Notes: generated from the letters alone by a model not told the origin. DNA of 64,000 bases from JAVBLP01 sp031553505 (GCA_031553505.1 JAVBLP010000005.1:1-64000), one strand, 5' to 3'; shown: positions 53,702-63,310, counted from the stretch's first letter. Made by a program: numbers and translations.

Positions 53702-53730
53702 TTGACTTTACAGGTTTTTTTTATTAACAT
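53702..53730 (+). promoter_or_regulatory. Promoter of the nrdD leader
   Basis: TTGACT (53702-53707) and TAACAT (53725-53730) with a 17-bp spacer fit a start near 53737, giving a leader of about 130 bases that contains the riboswitch. Confidence 0.55.
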
Positions 53731-53739
53731 AAACAAGCT

Positions 53740-53860
53740 TAAGCATTTAAAAACGCAAAAAGCAAAATATTTTCTAAGGGAAGTAAGGGTGAAAGTCCCT
53801 CGCTGGTCCGCAACCGTAAAGCCGGAGCGCTTGGAAAGTATTAAATCTTACGAGACTAGG
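53740..53860 (+). ncRNA. Cobalamin riboswitch upstream of nrdD
   Basis: The leader holds the conserved cobalamin core: AAGGGAAGTAAGGGTGAAAG (53776-53795) followed by CCC, then CGCTGGTCCGCAACCGTAAA (53801-53820) and the B12-box-like AGCCGGAGCGCTTGG (53820-53834). The order and bases match the consensus GGGAA...GGTGAAA...CC...GCTG...CCGCAAC.GTAA. It ends about 30 bases before the ATG of nrdD. Binding of B12 would shut off the gene, by hiding the ribosome site or by termination. B12 switches on class III reductases are known where a B12-dependent class II reductase also exists. Confidence 0.9.
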
Positions 53861-53869
53861 GAGTGTATT

Positions 53870-55984
53870 ATGGAACAAATTGTAAAAAGAGACGGTTCTG
53901 TCATTGGTTTTAACGAAGCAAAGATCACCGCCGCAATCATCAAAGCCTCAGAAGTCACCAAAGAATTTGACTCTAAAACCGCAGAAGAGCTTACCCAAAA
54001 AACAGTATCGCTTCTCAAAGCAAAGCACGGAGCTTTCCACAGTCCAAAGGTTGAAGAAATCCAGGACGCGGTGGAAGATGTGCTAATGTCGTCCGAATAC
54101 AGAAAAACAGCTAAAGCCTATATTCTCTACAGAGAACACCACTCCAGGATAAGGGATTTTGTGTCCGCTTCCAACAATAGTATGGTTGACGAATACCTTT
54201 CCCAGCTTGACTGGCAGATTAAAGAAAATTCAAATATGTCGTACTCAATACAGGGGCTAAACAACTACATATCTTCGAACATAAGCAAAAACTACTGGCT
54301 TAACAAAATTTATCCTGACGGTGTAAAAAAAGCGCATCTTTCCGGCGATTTACATATACACGATTTGAACATAATATCCGTTTACTGCGTTGGCTGGGAT
54401 TTAAAAGATTTGCTTTTGGAAGGCTTCAAAGGCGTGAAAGGTAAAGTTGAAAGTTCCCCTGCGAAGCATTTCAGGACGGCTTTAGGGCAGATAGTTAACT
54501 TTTTATATACAATGCAGGGTGAATCGGCGGGTGCACAGGCTTTTTCCAACTTTGATACGCTGCTTGCGCCGTTTATCAGGTATGATAATCTCAACTTTGA
54601 ACAGGTAAAACAGTGTCTGCAGGAGTTTATTTTCAATATGAATGTCCCTACAAGGGTTGGCTTTCAGACGCCTTTTTCAAATATAACGATGGATTTGACC
54701 GTCCCGAGCTACTACGCAGACGAACACGTGATAATCGGCGGGCAGTTTCAGGATAAAACTTACGGCGACTTTCAGACTGAAATAGATATGATAAATAAAG
54801 CATTTTTTGAAGTTATGATGAAAGGGGACAGTTCCGGCAGAGTGTTTACTTTTCCGATACCTACATATAATATAACGAAAGATTTTGACTGGGATAATAA
54901 AAATATTGAAGGACTTTGGGAGATGAGCGCGAAGTACGGCATTCCGTATTTTTCAAACTTTATAAATTCCGATATGAATCCGGAAGACGCGCGTTCAATG
55001 TGCTGCAGGCTCAGGATAGACAACCGCGAGCTTGAATATAGGGGCGGCGGGCTTTTCGGCTCAAATCCGCTTACCGGTTCAATCGGCGTTGTTACGGTAA
55101 ATCTGCCTAAAATCGGTTTTCTTGCCAAAAGCAAAGAAGAGTTTTTTGAACTTTTAAAAGAACGTATGGTGCTTGCCAAAGAATCGCTTGAAATAAAGAG
55201 AAAACTGCTTGAAAAATCAACGGATGACAATCTTTACCCGTACACAAAGTTTTACTTGAGGGGCATAAAAGAGCGTTTCGGTGTTTATTGGAAAAATCAT
55301 TTTTCAACTATAGGCCTTGTAGGTATGAACGAAGCCTGCCTCAACTTTTTAGGGGAAGACATATCAAGCGCCGAAGGCTATAAGTTTTCAATAGAAGTTA
55401 TGGATTTTATGAGAAAACAGATGATTGAATTCCAGAAAGAAACAGGCAACAACTACAACCTGGAAGCTACTCCCGCGGAAGGTACCAGCTACCGCTTGGC
55501 TAAACTTGATAAAGAAAAACTTCAGGGCATTAAATGCGCCAATGAGTTTGATTATGTCAATAAAAAAGCTTATCCGTATTACAGCAACTCGTCGCAGCTT
55601 CCAGTAAACCATACCGATGACATATTTGAAGTTTTGGACCATCAGGACGAATTACAGACAAAATACACGGGCGGCACCGTTGTGCATATTTTCGCGGGAG
55701 AACGCATCCGCGAAAAAGAAACGATGAAAAACCTCGTAAAAAAAGTTTGCTGCGGTTATAAACTGCCTTACTTTACGTTTTCACCTACATTCAGCACGTG
55801 TCCAAACCACGGCTACGTTACCGGAGAACATTTTAAGTGCCCGCATTGCGGCGAATCCTGCGAAGTTTACTCAAGGGTTGTAGGATATATCCGCCCCGTA
55901 AACCAATGGAATGAAGGCAAACAAAGCGAATTTCAGTCAAGAAAAACATTTAATTTGGAGCAGGCGCAAGCCGTCCTTATATGA
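53870..55984 (+). CDS. nrdD: Anaerobic ribonucleoside-triphosphate reductase (class III)
   Basis: NrdD makes deoxyribonucleotides without oxygen by a glycyl radical. The 704-residue protein has an N-terminal ATP cone (QIVKRDGSVIGFNEAKITAA), the catalytic barrel (HIHDLNIISVYCVGW, CCRLRIDNRELEYRGGG) and a C-terminal zinc site CPNHGYVTGEHFKCPHCGESC with the radical Gly672 in SRVVGYIRPV. ATG 53870 follows TAGGGAGTG; the frame continues upstream to 53702 but there it runs through the riboswitch, so a start there is rejected. Coupled by ATGATG to nrdG. Confidence 0.96.
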   Translation: MEQIVKRDGSVIGFNEAKITAAIIKASEVTKEFDSKTAEELTQKTVSLLKAKHGAFHSPKVEEIQDAVEDVLMSSEYRKTAKAYILYREHHSRIRDFVSASNNSMVDEYLSQLDWQIKENSNMSYSIQGLNNYISSNISKNYWLNKIYPDGVKKAHLSGDLHIHDLNIISVYCVGWDLKDLLLEGFKGVKGKVESSPAKHFRTALGQIVNFLYTMQGESAGAQAFSNFDTLLAPFIRYDNLNFEQVKQCLQEFIFNMNVPTRVGFQTPFSNITMDLTVPSYYADEHVIIGGQFQDKTYGDFQTEIDMINKAFFEVMMKGDSSGRVFTFPIPTYNITKDFDWDNKNIEGLWEMSAKYGIPYFSNFINSDMNPEDARSMCCRLRIDNRELEYRGGGLFGSNPLTGSIGVVTVNLPKIGFLAKSKEEFFELLKERMVLAKESLEIKRKLLEKSTDDNLYPYTKFYLRGIKERFGVYWKNHFSTIGLVGMNEACLNFLGEDISSAEGYKFSIEVMDFMRKQMIEFQKETGNNYNLEATPAEGTSYRLAKLDKEKLQGIKCANEFDYVNKKAYPYYSNSSQLPVNHTDDIFEVLDHQDELQTKYTGGTVVHIFAGERIREKETMKNLVKKVCCGYKLPYFTFSPTFSTCPNHGYVTGEHFKCPHCGESCEVYSRVVGYIRPVNQWNEGKQSEFQSRKTFNLEQAQAVLI

Positions 55985-56679
55985 TGTCTTTTATGATAGG
56001 GGGACTCCAAAAAGCTTCCCTTTTAGACTATCCCGGTAAATTATCCGCTATAGTTTTTACGCAAGGGTGCAACTTCCGATGCGGCTACTGCCACAATCCC
56101 GAACTAAATAAACTTAATTCCCAAAGGCCGGTATATACCGTACCGGCTTTTTTTGAGTTTTTGCAGACAAGGCGCGGCAAACTTGACGGCGTTGTCATTA
56201 CTGGCGGCGAAACGTGCCTGCAAAAAGACTTAAAAAAATTCATTATTAAGATAAAAGAAATGGGTTTTTTAGTAAAACTTGATACAAACGGCTCAAAACC
56301 TGAAGTTTTGGAAGAACTAGTAAAAGAAAAGGTTATAGATTACATAGCTATGGATATAAAAGCGCCGCTTAATAAGTACTGCAGGGTAACAAAAACCAAT
56401 ATTGATACTAAAAAGATACGAAAAAGCGTTAATATTATTATGAACTCTGGAATTGAATATGAGTTCCGCACAACAGTTATTAAAGGCCAGCTTGAAACTG
56501 AAGATTTTGCTGAAATAGGCGATTTAATTTGCGGCGCGAAGAAGTATTTTTTACAAAAGTTTGTTCCATCTAAAATATTGGATGAAAATTTTTCTAACAG
56601 GCAGACTCTGACCGATACAGAATTTGGCTGCTTAGTAAACTCCCTAAAAGAAAAAGTAGCTTTGGTTGCCGTAAGATAA
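55981..56679 (+). CDS. nrdG: NrdG-type radical SAM activating enzyme
   Basis: The 232-residue protein has the SAM cluster CNFRCGYCHNPEL and VVITGGETCLQKD, and overlaps nrdD by 4 bases, so it should install the glycyl radical on Gly672. It is longer than classic NrdG and resembles the ribonucleotide-reductase activators with an N-terminal GGLQKASLLDYPGKLSAI. The starts at 55981 and 55984 are both possible. Confidence 0.92.
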   Translation: MMSFMIGGLQKASLLDYPGKLSAIVFTQGCNFRCGYCHNPELNKLNSQRPVYTVPAFFEFLQTRRGKLDGVVITGGETCLQKDLKKFIIKIKEMGFLVKLDTNGSKPEVLEELVKEKVIDYIAMDIKAPLNKYCRVTKTNIDTKKIRKSVNIIMNSGIEYEFRTTVIKGQLETEDFAEIGDLICGAKKYFLQKFVPSKILDENFSNRQTLTDTEFGCLVNSLKEKVALVAVR

Positions 56680-56683
56680 AATA

Positions 56684-56713
56684 TTGACAAAAATTAATAA
56701 ATAATGTTATATT
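56684..56713 (+). promoter_or_regulatory. Sigma-70 type promoter of the 1286-residue gene
   Basis: TTGACA (56684-56689) and TATATT (56708-56713) with an 18-bp spacer, followed by about 130 AT-rich bases before the ATG at 56847. Confidence 0.6.
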
Positions 56714-56846
56714 ACTCTAACTTATTATATGATTCTTAAGCCATATTTGTTCAAAATATGTTCTTTTTGAGAAAATATGGTATTTTTTAAAAGTTTTAAG
56801 TTAGTTAAATCTAAAATATTTAATTATAGCTAAATGGAAGAGCAAC

Positions 56847-59800
56847 ATGATGAAAATGATTACAAATAAACTTATAAGCTGTTTTATAGCAATATGTTTT
56901 ATACTTTCTTTTGTTTTTGCGGATTTTGTGTTTGCTGAAACGGATAAAAAGTTAAATCATATTGAAAAATCAGATATTAATTCAATTATTACAGATAGCG
57001 GTTACTATAATAATGATATTCTTGTTATTCATATATTAGATTTACACAGCAATCCGGACGCCCAGAAAGAAATTGTAAAAATAATGGCTTTTTATGACAG
57101 CAAAAAAAGCATAGAAAAGATATTCGCGGAAGGTGCGCCTTTAGGTAGAGTGTCGCTTGAACTGTTTAGCGGGATAGGCGCAAACATAAAAAAAGACATT
57201 TTGGATAAAATGCTGGAAAAAGGCCAAATAGGTGCCTGTGAGTATTACGCCTTGACGAATAAAAGGGATATTTTATACGGTATTGAAGATAAGGAACTTT
57301 ACGATACAAATTTAAATCTGATACAGCGAATGCTCGCGCTCGCCAAAGAAAAAGAGTATTTTTTAAACAGTCTTTCAATAAGAAGTAAATCTTTAAAAAG
57401 GAAATACCTGGCAAAAGCATTTTTTGAAGTTGATGCCGCCATTGATGAGGAAAATCAAAATTCTTATTCAAAAATCATAAGTTTTTTAAAAAATGACAAA
57501 GCTTTTTACAAAGATAACTACAAAGAATTTCTCACATTCCTATCATTAAAAGAGTACCAGGAACAAGCAAACCTCAAAAATGCCGCAAAAGAAGTTCAGC
57601 CTCTTAATGATTATATGAAATCAAAGTTCGCGTATGGCGATTATACGCATATAAACAAGCTTTTGTCTGATGTGGGCAATAAAGCCGCGATGGCAAAAGC
57701 GTATGAAATTATCATAAAAAATGACTTTGATATTGAAAATAAATTTCCTGCAGTGATAGCCGGGCTGAAAATCAACCATATCAGCGAGAATCTAAATATC
57801 TTTGAAATTTACAGCCAAAAAGAGCTGCTGAAAAAATATATAAGGGAAAACTACGCCTCGGATAAAGAAAAAGAGGTGCTTGCGTTAACCGATATCATCG
57901 ATGCAGTACAGCAAATTTACGCGCTTAATATAACGAGGCAGGGCCTGAGTGATTTTATAGAAAACAGGAAAAATATACGCTATCTGACTAAAAAATATAT
58001 GGAAATCGGCGAGAGCAACACTTTGACTGCTTTGGCGGAAAATAAAGTAACCGACCTTATATACGCAAATAACCTCCAAAGAGACCAAATATTTTTTAAC
58101 TCTTTTAAAAACACGATAGGCGTTATGCCTGCTAAACCAAGCGCAGGTGCCGCTTTTGGCGATGAAACGGTTCAAAATTTTGCAAAGGTGTATATTGTCG
58201 TAACTGGCGGATTTCATACGGATTTTATAGGTTTTCTTAAAGATAACAAAATATCTTATATAAATATTATGCCTAAAACAGGCAAAGCTGCGGACAGAAA
58301 GCACTACTTTGACGCTTTCAATGTTTCAACGATAAAACACTTTGTGCTGCCGGAAGATTCCGGCAAAGACGCCTTTGCACCGCCGCTTGTAAGCGCCATA
58401 AAAAGCCTGAATGACGACGGTGTAAAAAGCAGCATTGTAAGAAATTTGGTGACAGCGTGGGTTAATTCCGCCGCTGAACAAGGCATCACTGAAAAAGATA
58501 TATATTTTGATATCGCGCAATGGCTTGTTAAAAGTAATATTTCAATTGAAGAAATAAAAAAAATAGAAAGCATATCATTTTTAGCCGCTTATGTTGATGA
58601 AGATGATGAATTTACGAAGAATTATGATGAAGCGGCGCTGTTTCTTGAATGGCAAGAGCAACAGGCAACTCAAAAAAATTCCGAAAGCCCTTTGGTGGTG
58701 GATGATATACCGGAAAATAAAAGCATATATAAAAGAATAAAAGACAAGCTCGGGCTTACTTCCCAGCATTGGAGTTTTCCTGATATAGCGGCCGGGGCAG
58801 GTTTTTTTAAATCAGCGATTTCTTATTCTGATTTTACGCAGAAAATTAAAACCGCTTCGAGAAAAAAAGTGAAAGGTATGGAATTTGCCGTCAAAAGCAA
58901 TGAGGGCGGGCTTTATATCAAATGTTCCGATGGTTTTACTATTTCCCTGGACGAAGCTTTAAATATCACAGATGAGTTTTTGAGGCATAAAAAAAATATA
59001 ATTCTGGATTTAACCTCTTTACCGCGCCAAAATCTTGAAAAAGTACTGTGTTCGTCCATTATAAAAAGAAAAAATGAGGTTACGCTGGTAAGCAAAGATA
59101 AAGAGTTTCTTAAATCTATAGATTCTAAGCACTATAAAAACGTGAATAGGGTTTACTCGCTTCCGGAAAATGTGGATGAACTTATGCTTTTGGATGAGAT
59201 AAAAGAGATCTCGTCCAGCGGCATCTTTAATATCAGCACAAAAAAAGAAACTTTTTCCATTCTTGGCGCCTATCTTTTAGGTAAATTTAACGGAAAATAT
59301 TTAAATATCTATATAAATGAAAGCGGCGAAGAACGACAGTACAGCGATTTTATTTTTGAGGGTAAAAGCAAAACGCTTCTTCTTTCTTCCGATTTAAAAG
59401 ACAGCTTCGCGCAGCGCAAAACTTCTTTAACGGCTTACAGAAATGTCGCCGCTACGCCTTTTATACAGCTTGTTATAGGTTTTGAATTCTTTGCTTCTTT
59501 CAGCACCATATTTTTAAACGGGCAGGGTTATGATTTAGGTTTTTTAAGCAGTATGTTTGCGATATGCGGGCCTTTAAATATTATAGGTTCGATGATTTCA
59601 AGCTATTTAGGTAAAGTTTTTGGCAAGAGAAACGTGCTGGTGGTAAATCTTCTGCTTCACTGCGCGGGGGACGCGCTGCTGCTTGTTTCCGGTATCTCAC
59701 CGGTCTTTCTCGGAGTGGCGCTCGGCGTTCCTGCGATTGCGGCTGCCGGCATATCAACGCTGCTGGTACCTTTCCTGCATTCTTCACTAAGCGCGATAGG

Positions 59801-60707
59801 GCAGGATAATAAATTTGAATCGGTTTACGGAAAGACGAGAAGCATATTCTGGATAGGGCTTGCCGTTTCTTCAATAATAGGCAGTTGGCTCGCACAGGCG
59901 GTCAGCCAGGGATTTGTTATAGCGCTATCCAGCGCTATTATTACGTCATTCAGTATTTACTCAATATTTAAAACAGGTACGCTTAAAAAAACCGAAAATA
60001 AAGAAGAACAAAGCGGAGAAGAGAAAGAGCTTTCAAATTTCAAAGAAGGAAAGAAAATATTTTCCGCGCTAAAAACTGTATTTACGACAAAAGACTTAAG
60101 CTCAACTGTAATAATTAACTTCGTGGTAGACAGCGGCTTGTTCGCGCTTCTCGCGCTCGGAATACAGCCGATGCTTATCGCTTCCGGCTTAAGTATGTCG
60201 TGGCTGGGCATCCTTGCTTTCGCGGTTAACATAATACAAAGCATATCGAGCAAATTCGCAAATAAAGTGTCATCTTTAATAAACAATGCGTTTAAACGTA
60301 CCGTCTATTTCGGCACTTTGGCGGCGCTGGTATCGTGGTTCTTTATATTTAACAGCCCGGCCGCGCTTATAATTTTCTACGTACTCGCAAACTTCTGGCA
60401 GGGCGCCTCTTCAGTAATAGAGCCCGCCAAAGTTGAAGAATCTCTGTCTGATGACGTAAGCTCTTACTGGTTCTCAGTGAAAACAGTAATTAACAGCGCT
60501 CTCACGGCAGGCGTTCAGCTTCTGCTTGCATCGGCTTTAGCCGTGTTTCAGGTTGAAAGCATTCTTGTAGCGGCTGTCGCTGGCATAGCGGTTCTTTCAG
60601 GTTTTTTGGGTTTTGTATTTCAAAATAAATCCGTCAAAAAGAAAAACTTATATAAAAATCCTTCTTCAGAGATTAAAAACATCCGTCGCGTGCTTGCCGC
60701 GGCATAA
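56847..60707 (+). CDS. Large fusion: exported N-terminal domain plus C-terminal MFS-like transporter
   Basis: The 1286-residue protein starts with a signal or membrane helix (residues 8-30). Residues 50-560 are a helical region with VIHILDLHSNPDAQKEIVK, IFAEGAPLGRVSLELFSG and YGIEDKELYDTN; this recalls ChaN/TraB/EreA-like folds (the LDLHSNP and EGAP motifs) but no catalytic set is confirmed. Residues 600-870 are a mixed linker. Residues 870-1270 hold about eleven hydrophobic helices of an MFS-type transporter (LNGQGYDLGFLSSMF, SSYLGKVFGKRNVLV, ending YKNPSSEIKN). I know no characterised relative; similar giants are, from memory, found in Elusimicrobiota/Omnitrophota genomes. Confidence 0.75.
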   Translation: MMKMITNKLISCFIAICFILSFVFADFVFAETDKKLNHIEKSDINSIITDSGYYNNDILVIHILDLHSNPDAQKEIVKIMAFYDSKKSIEKIFAEGAPLGRVSLELFSGIGANIKKDILDKMLEKGQIGACEYYALTNKRDILYGIEDKELYDTNLNLIQRMLALAKEKEYFLNSLSIRSKSLKRKYLAKAFFEVDAAIDEENQNSYSKIISFLKNDKAFYKDNYKEFLTFLSLKEYQEQANLKNAAKEVQPLNDYMKSKFAYGDYTHINKLLSDVGNKAAMAKAYEIIIKNDFDIENKFPAVIAGLKINHISENLNIFEIYSQKELLKKYIRENYASDKEKEVLALTDIIDAVQQIYALNITRQGLSDFIENRKNIRYLTKKYMEIGESNTLTALAENKVTDLIYANNLQRDQIFFNSFKNTIGVMPAKPSAGAAFGDETVQNFAKVYIVVTGGFHTDFIGFLKDNKISYINIMPKTGKAADRKHYFDAFNVSTIKHFVLPEDSGKDAFAPPLVSAIKSLNDDGVKSSIVRNLVTAWVNSAAEQGITEKDIYFDIAQWLVKSNISIEEIKKIESISFLAAYVDEDDEFTKNYDEAALFLEWQEQQATQKNSESPLVVDDIPENKSIYKRIKDKLGLTSQHWSFPDIAAGAGFFKSAISYSDFTQKIKTASRKKVKGMEFAVKSNEGGLYIKCSDGFTISLDEALNITDEFLRHKKNIILDLTSLPRQNLEKVLCSSIIKRKNEVTLVSKDKEFLKSIDSKHYKNVNRVYSLPENVDELMLLDEIKEISSSGIFNISTKKETFSILGAYLLGKFNGKYLNIYINESGEERQYSDFIFEGKSKTLLLSSDLKDSFAQRKTSLTAYRNVAATPFIQLVIGFEFFASFSTIFLNGQGYDLGFLSSMFAICGPLNIIGSMISSYLGKVFGKRNVLVVNLLLHCAGDALLLVSGISPVFLGVALGVPAIAAAGISTLLVPFLHSSLSAIGQDNKFESVYGKTRSIFWIGLAVSSIIGSWLAQAVSQGFVIALSSAIITSFSIYSIFKTGTLKKTENKEEQSGEEKELSNFKEGKKIFSALKTVFTTKDLSSTVIINFVVDSGLFALLALGIQPMLIASGLSMSWLGILAFAVNIIQSISSKFANKVSSLINNAFKRTVYFGTLAALVSWFFIFNSPAALIIFYVLANFWQGASSVIEPAKVEESLSDDVSSYWFSVKTVINSALTAGVQLLLASALAVFQVESILVAAVAGIAVLSGFLGFVFQNKSVKKKNLYKNPSSEIKNIRRVLAAA

Positions 60708-60820
60708 CAAATCTTTTCATAAACCGATACGAAATTAATAACATTTTAGATTGAAAAATGAGTGATATTTAATCATTTATTTGATAACCTTAATGCTGTA
60801 TTTGTTTTAAAATGTGATAC

Positions 60821-60864
60821 TTTTGCGGGCTGCGCATAGTATTTGTAGCAGGGCACCCGCAAAA
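60821..60864 (+). promoter_or_regulatory. Structured leader before the ECF sigma gene
   Basis: TTTTGCGGG (60821-60829) pairs with CCCGCAAAA (60856-60864), with the inner CTGC/GCAG pair (60830-60833 with 60848-60851). No T run follows, so it is more likely a regulatory or stabilising leader than a terminator. Confidence 0.55.
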
Positions 60865-60886
60865 TAAGATGTTAAAGGAGAACTTA

Positions 60887-60928
60887 ATGAACTTTATGCA
60901 AATAAATAAGGAGAGGAGCCGAAAATGA
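60887..60928 (+). CDS. 13-residue leader peptide overlapping the sigma-factor start
   Basis: ATG 60887 follows an AAGGAGAAC ribosome site and reads MNFMQINKERSRK, with its TGA inside the ATGA of the sigma gene at 60925. It holds the GGAGAGGAG ribosome site of the next gene. It could couple translation to the sigma factor. Confidence 0.5.
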   Translation: MNFMQINKERSRK

Positions 60929-61419
60929 ATTTTGAACAGGCATACCAAGAGTTCTTCAAAATAGTTTACTCCTATATTATTGCCCGCGTGCGGGAAGAAA
61001 ACACGGCTAAAGACATTGCATCCCTGACATGGCAAAAAGCGCTTAATAAGTTTGATACTTTTGACGAAAACAAAGGCAATATGCGCCAATGGCTTTTTAC
61101 CATAGCCAGAAACGAAATAAATATGCATTACCGTTTTTACTACGTTAAAAAAGTTTTTTCTCTTACGGGTTTTGAAGAGATCAGCGTACCAAACGAGAAA
61201 GGAGTAGAAGATACGCTTATATACGAGCAGGAAAAACACACTCTGCTTAAAGCTTTAGGCACGCTTAATAAAAGAGAAAGGGATATCGTTGCCTTGAAAT
61301 TCTATTCGGGTTTAAACAACCGCCAGATAGCGGACGTTGTCGGAATAAGCGAATCGAACGCCGGCACGATAATCAGCCGGAGCATAGGCAAATTGAGAGA
61401 TTTATTGGAGGTAAAATGA
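60925..61419 (+). CDS. ECF-family RNA polymerase sigma factor
   Basis: The 164-residue protein has sigma region 2 (FKIVYSYIIARVREENTAKDIASLTW, split) with RQWLFTIARNEINMHYRF, and region 4 (LNKRERDIVALKFYSGLNN, RQIADVVGISESNAGTIIS). It overlaps the VWA gene by 4 bases, the arrangement of an ECF sigma and its anti-sigma partner. GGAGAGGAG is the ribosome site. Confidence 0.93.
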   Translation: MNFEQAYQEFFKIVYSYIIARVREENTAKDIASLTWQKALNKFDTFDENKGNMRQWLFTIARNEINMHYRFYYVKKVFSLTGFEEISVPNEKGVEDTLIYEQEKHTLLKALGTLNKRERDIVALKFYSGLNNRQIADVVGISESNAGTIISRSIGKLRDLLEVK

Positions 61420-63263
61420 AAAATACAGAAAAAGAAATTATAGAACGTTTTCAAAAATTTGATTTTGACCCTAAAGAAAAAAATCAAAAACAAATTTTTA
61501 ATAGAATAACATCCGCGGGAATAAAAAATAAAAGAAGATACTGGAAGTTCGCGCTTGTTACTGCTTTAGGCGTTTTTGTGGCTGTGGTTACGGTAAGCGA
61601 TTATTATAAAGGTAAGTTTGCAATGCCGGACGCTCTATCTGATATTGAAGCGGATGTTTCTTACGTTGTAAAAGAAGAATCTGCCGCCGCTGCAAGCCGC
61701 CTGGAAGAAATCAAAGGTTCTGCGGCTAACCTTTTATCCAAAGCGGCAAAAGCAATGCCGGTTCGCGCTAATTACGGCTTCTCAATGGAATTTGCGCAAG
61801 AAGCAATGCCTGTGTCAGGCGGCTATAATCCGTACGATTATGATTATATGCAGGATGAAAGTTATAAGAAATATGATGAAAATTCTTTCAAATCAACGAT
61901 TTCAGACCCGCTTTCTACTTTCTCCGCGGATGTGGATAACGCTTCATATAATATAGTAAGGCGCGTTATTATGTCAGGCAGCAAGGTAAATCCGGATTCG
62001 GTAAGAATTGAAGAGTTTCTTAACTACTTTGATTATACGTATCCGCAGCCGCAGGGAGCTGAGCCGGTCAGTATGAACTTTGAATATACGGATTCCCCAT
62101 GGAATAAAGGCCTGAAAATCGTGAAAATCGGCGTAAAAGCCAAAGATATAGAAAAAGCAAATCTTCCTCCGAGCAATCTTGTATTTTTGATAGACGTTTC
62201 TGGCTCTATGTCATCGGAAAACAGGCTTCCTTTGGTCAAAAAATCGCTCAGGCTGCTTGTTAACGAACTGCGCCCGGAAGATAAAGTATCTATAGTAACT
62301 TACGCAAACGGCGTTGACGAGGTGATTTCCGGAGTAAAAGGCAGCGAAAAAGAGAAAATTATTAATACGATAGACAGCTTGGACGCGGCAGGCGGAACGA
62401 GCGGATCGGAAGGCTTGTCTCTTGCTTATGAAGTTGCCAAAAAGAATTTTATCAGAAAAGGAAATAACAGGGTGATTCTTGCTACTGACGGCGATTTTAA
62501 TATCGGCCCCAATTCTGACAGCGAGCTTGAAAACCAGATAACCGAAGCGCGGGATTCCGGAGTGTTTTTAAGCGTGCTCGGTTACGGAATGGGCAATTAT
62601 AAAGATTCAAAGATGCAGACAATTGCCAATAAAGGCAACGGTAACTACGCTTATATAAATGATTTATTTGAAGCAAATAAAACACTTGTAAAAGAATTTG
62701 GCGCCACGTTGTTTGCCGTCGCGAAAGACGTTAAACTGCAGGTTGAGTTTAATCCGGAATATGTCGCGGCGTACCGCCTTATCGGTTATGAAAAAAGAGC
62801 TCTCAATACGCAGGATTTTAACGATGACACGAAAGACGCGGGCGAAATCGGCGCAGGGCACACCGTTACGGTAATATATGAAGTTATTCCCGCGGGCGTT
62901 AAAAGCGAATTTATGCCTGATGTTGAAAAACTGAAATATACAAAAGCTGCGGCTTCTGACGGCAACGGCGACGTTTTGACGCTTAAACTAAGGTATAAAG
63001 AGCCGGATTCCGACACAAGCAGGCTTATGGAAAAAGCTTTGAAGCAGAACTTGTATATTTCTTTTGAAAAAAGCTCTGATGATATGCGTTTTGCCGCAAG
63101 CGTAGCACAGTTTGGACAGATAGCCAAGGACAGCCAATATAAAGGCAGCATGACGATAGACGAAGTGATACAAACTGCAAAAAAAGCCAAGGGCAGCGAT
63201 GAAGAAGGCTACAGGGCGGACTTTATCAAAATGCTTGAGATGTATAAAATAAACAATAAGTAA
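61416..63263 (+). CDS. VWA-domain membrane protein with possible anti-sigma N-terminus
   Basis: The 615-residue protein has about 40 cytosolic residues, one membrane helix (about 43-62), a YfbK-type N-terminal domain (DPLSTFSADVDNASYNIVRR, residues about 168-187), a von Willebrand A domain with MIDAS D260-x-S262-x-S264 (LIDVSGSMSSENR) and a C-terminal DUF3520-like part. Metal-dependent binding outside the membrane is expected. Since it starts inside the sigma gene, the short N-terminus may bind the sigma factor; no classic anti-sigma zinc motif is seen. A terminator follows. Confidence 0.85.
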   Translation: MKNTEKEIIERFQKFDFDPKEKNQKQIFNRITSAGIKNKRRYWKFALVTALGVFVAVVTVSDYYKGKFAMPDALSDIEADVSYVVKEESAAAASRLEEIKGSAANLLSKAAKAMPVRANYGFSMEFAQEAMPVSGGYNPYDYDYMQDESYKKYDENSFKSTISDPLSTFSADVDNASYNIVRRVIMSGSKVNPDSVRIEEFLNYFDYTYPQPQGAEPVSMNFEYTDSPWNKGLKIVKIGVKAKDIEKANLPPSNLVFLIDVSGSMSSENRLPLVKKSLRLLVNELRPEDKVSIVTYANGVDEVISGVKGSEKEKIINTIDSLDAAGGTSGSEGLSLAYEVAKKNFIRKGNNRVILATDGDFNIGPNSDSELENQITEARDSGVFLSVLGYGMGNYKDSKMQTIANKGNGNYAYINDLFEANKTLVKEFGATLFAVAKDVKLQVEFNPEYVAAYRLIGYEKRALNTQDFNDDTKDAGEIGAGHTVTVIYEVIPAGVKSEFMPDVEKLKYTKAAASDGNGDVLTLKLRYKEPDSDTSRLMEKALKQNLYISFEKSSDDMRFAASVAQFGQIAKDSQYKGSMTIDEVIQTAKKAKGSDEEGYRADFIKMLEMYKINNK

Positions 63264-63277
63264 AATGCGTAAAAATA

Positions 63278-63310
63278 AAAAGCCGCCGGTATAATCTGCC
63301 GGCGGCTTTT
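63278..63310 (+). terminator. Rho-independent terminator after the VWA gene
   Basis: AAAAGCCGCCGG (63278-63289) pairs with CCGGCGGCTTTT (63299-63310), ending the sigma/VWA transcript. Confidence 0.93.

Noticed and set aside
53702..53869. In-frame 56-codon extension of nrdD upstream of 53870
   Set aside because: It runs through the cobalamin riboswitch and the -35/-10 region, and the ribosome site and ATP-cone homology place the start at 53870.
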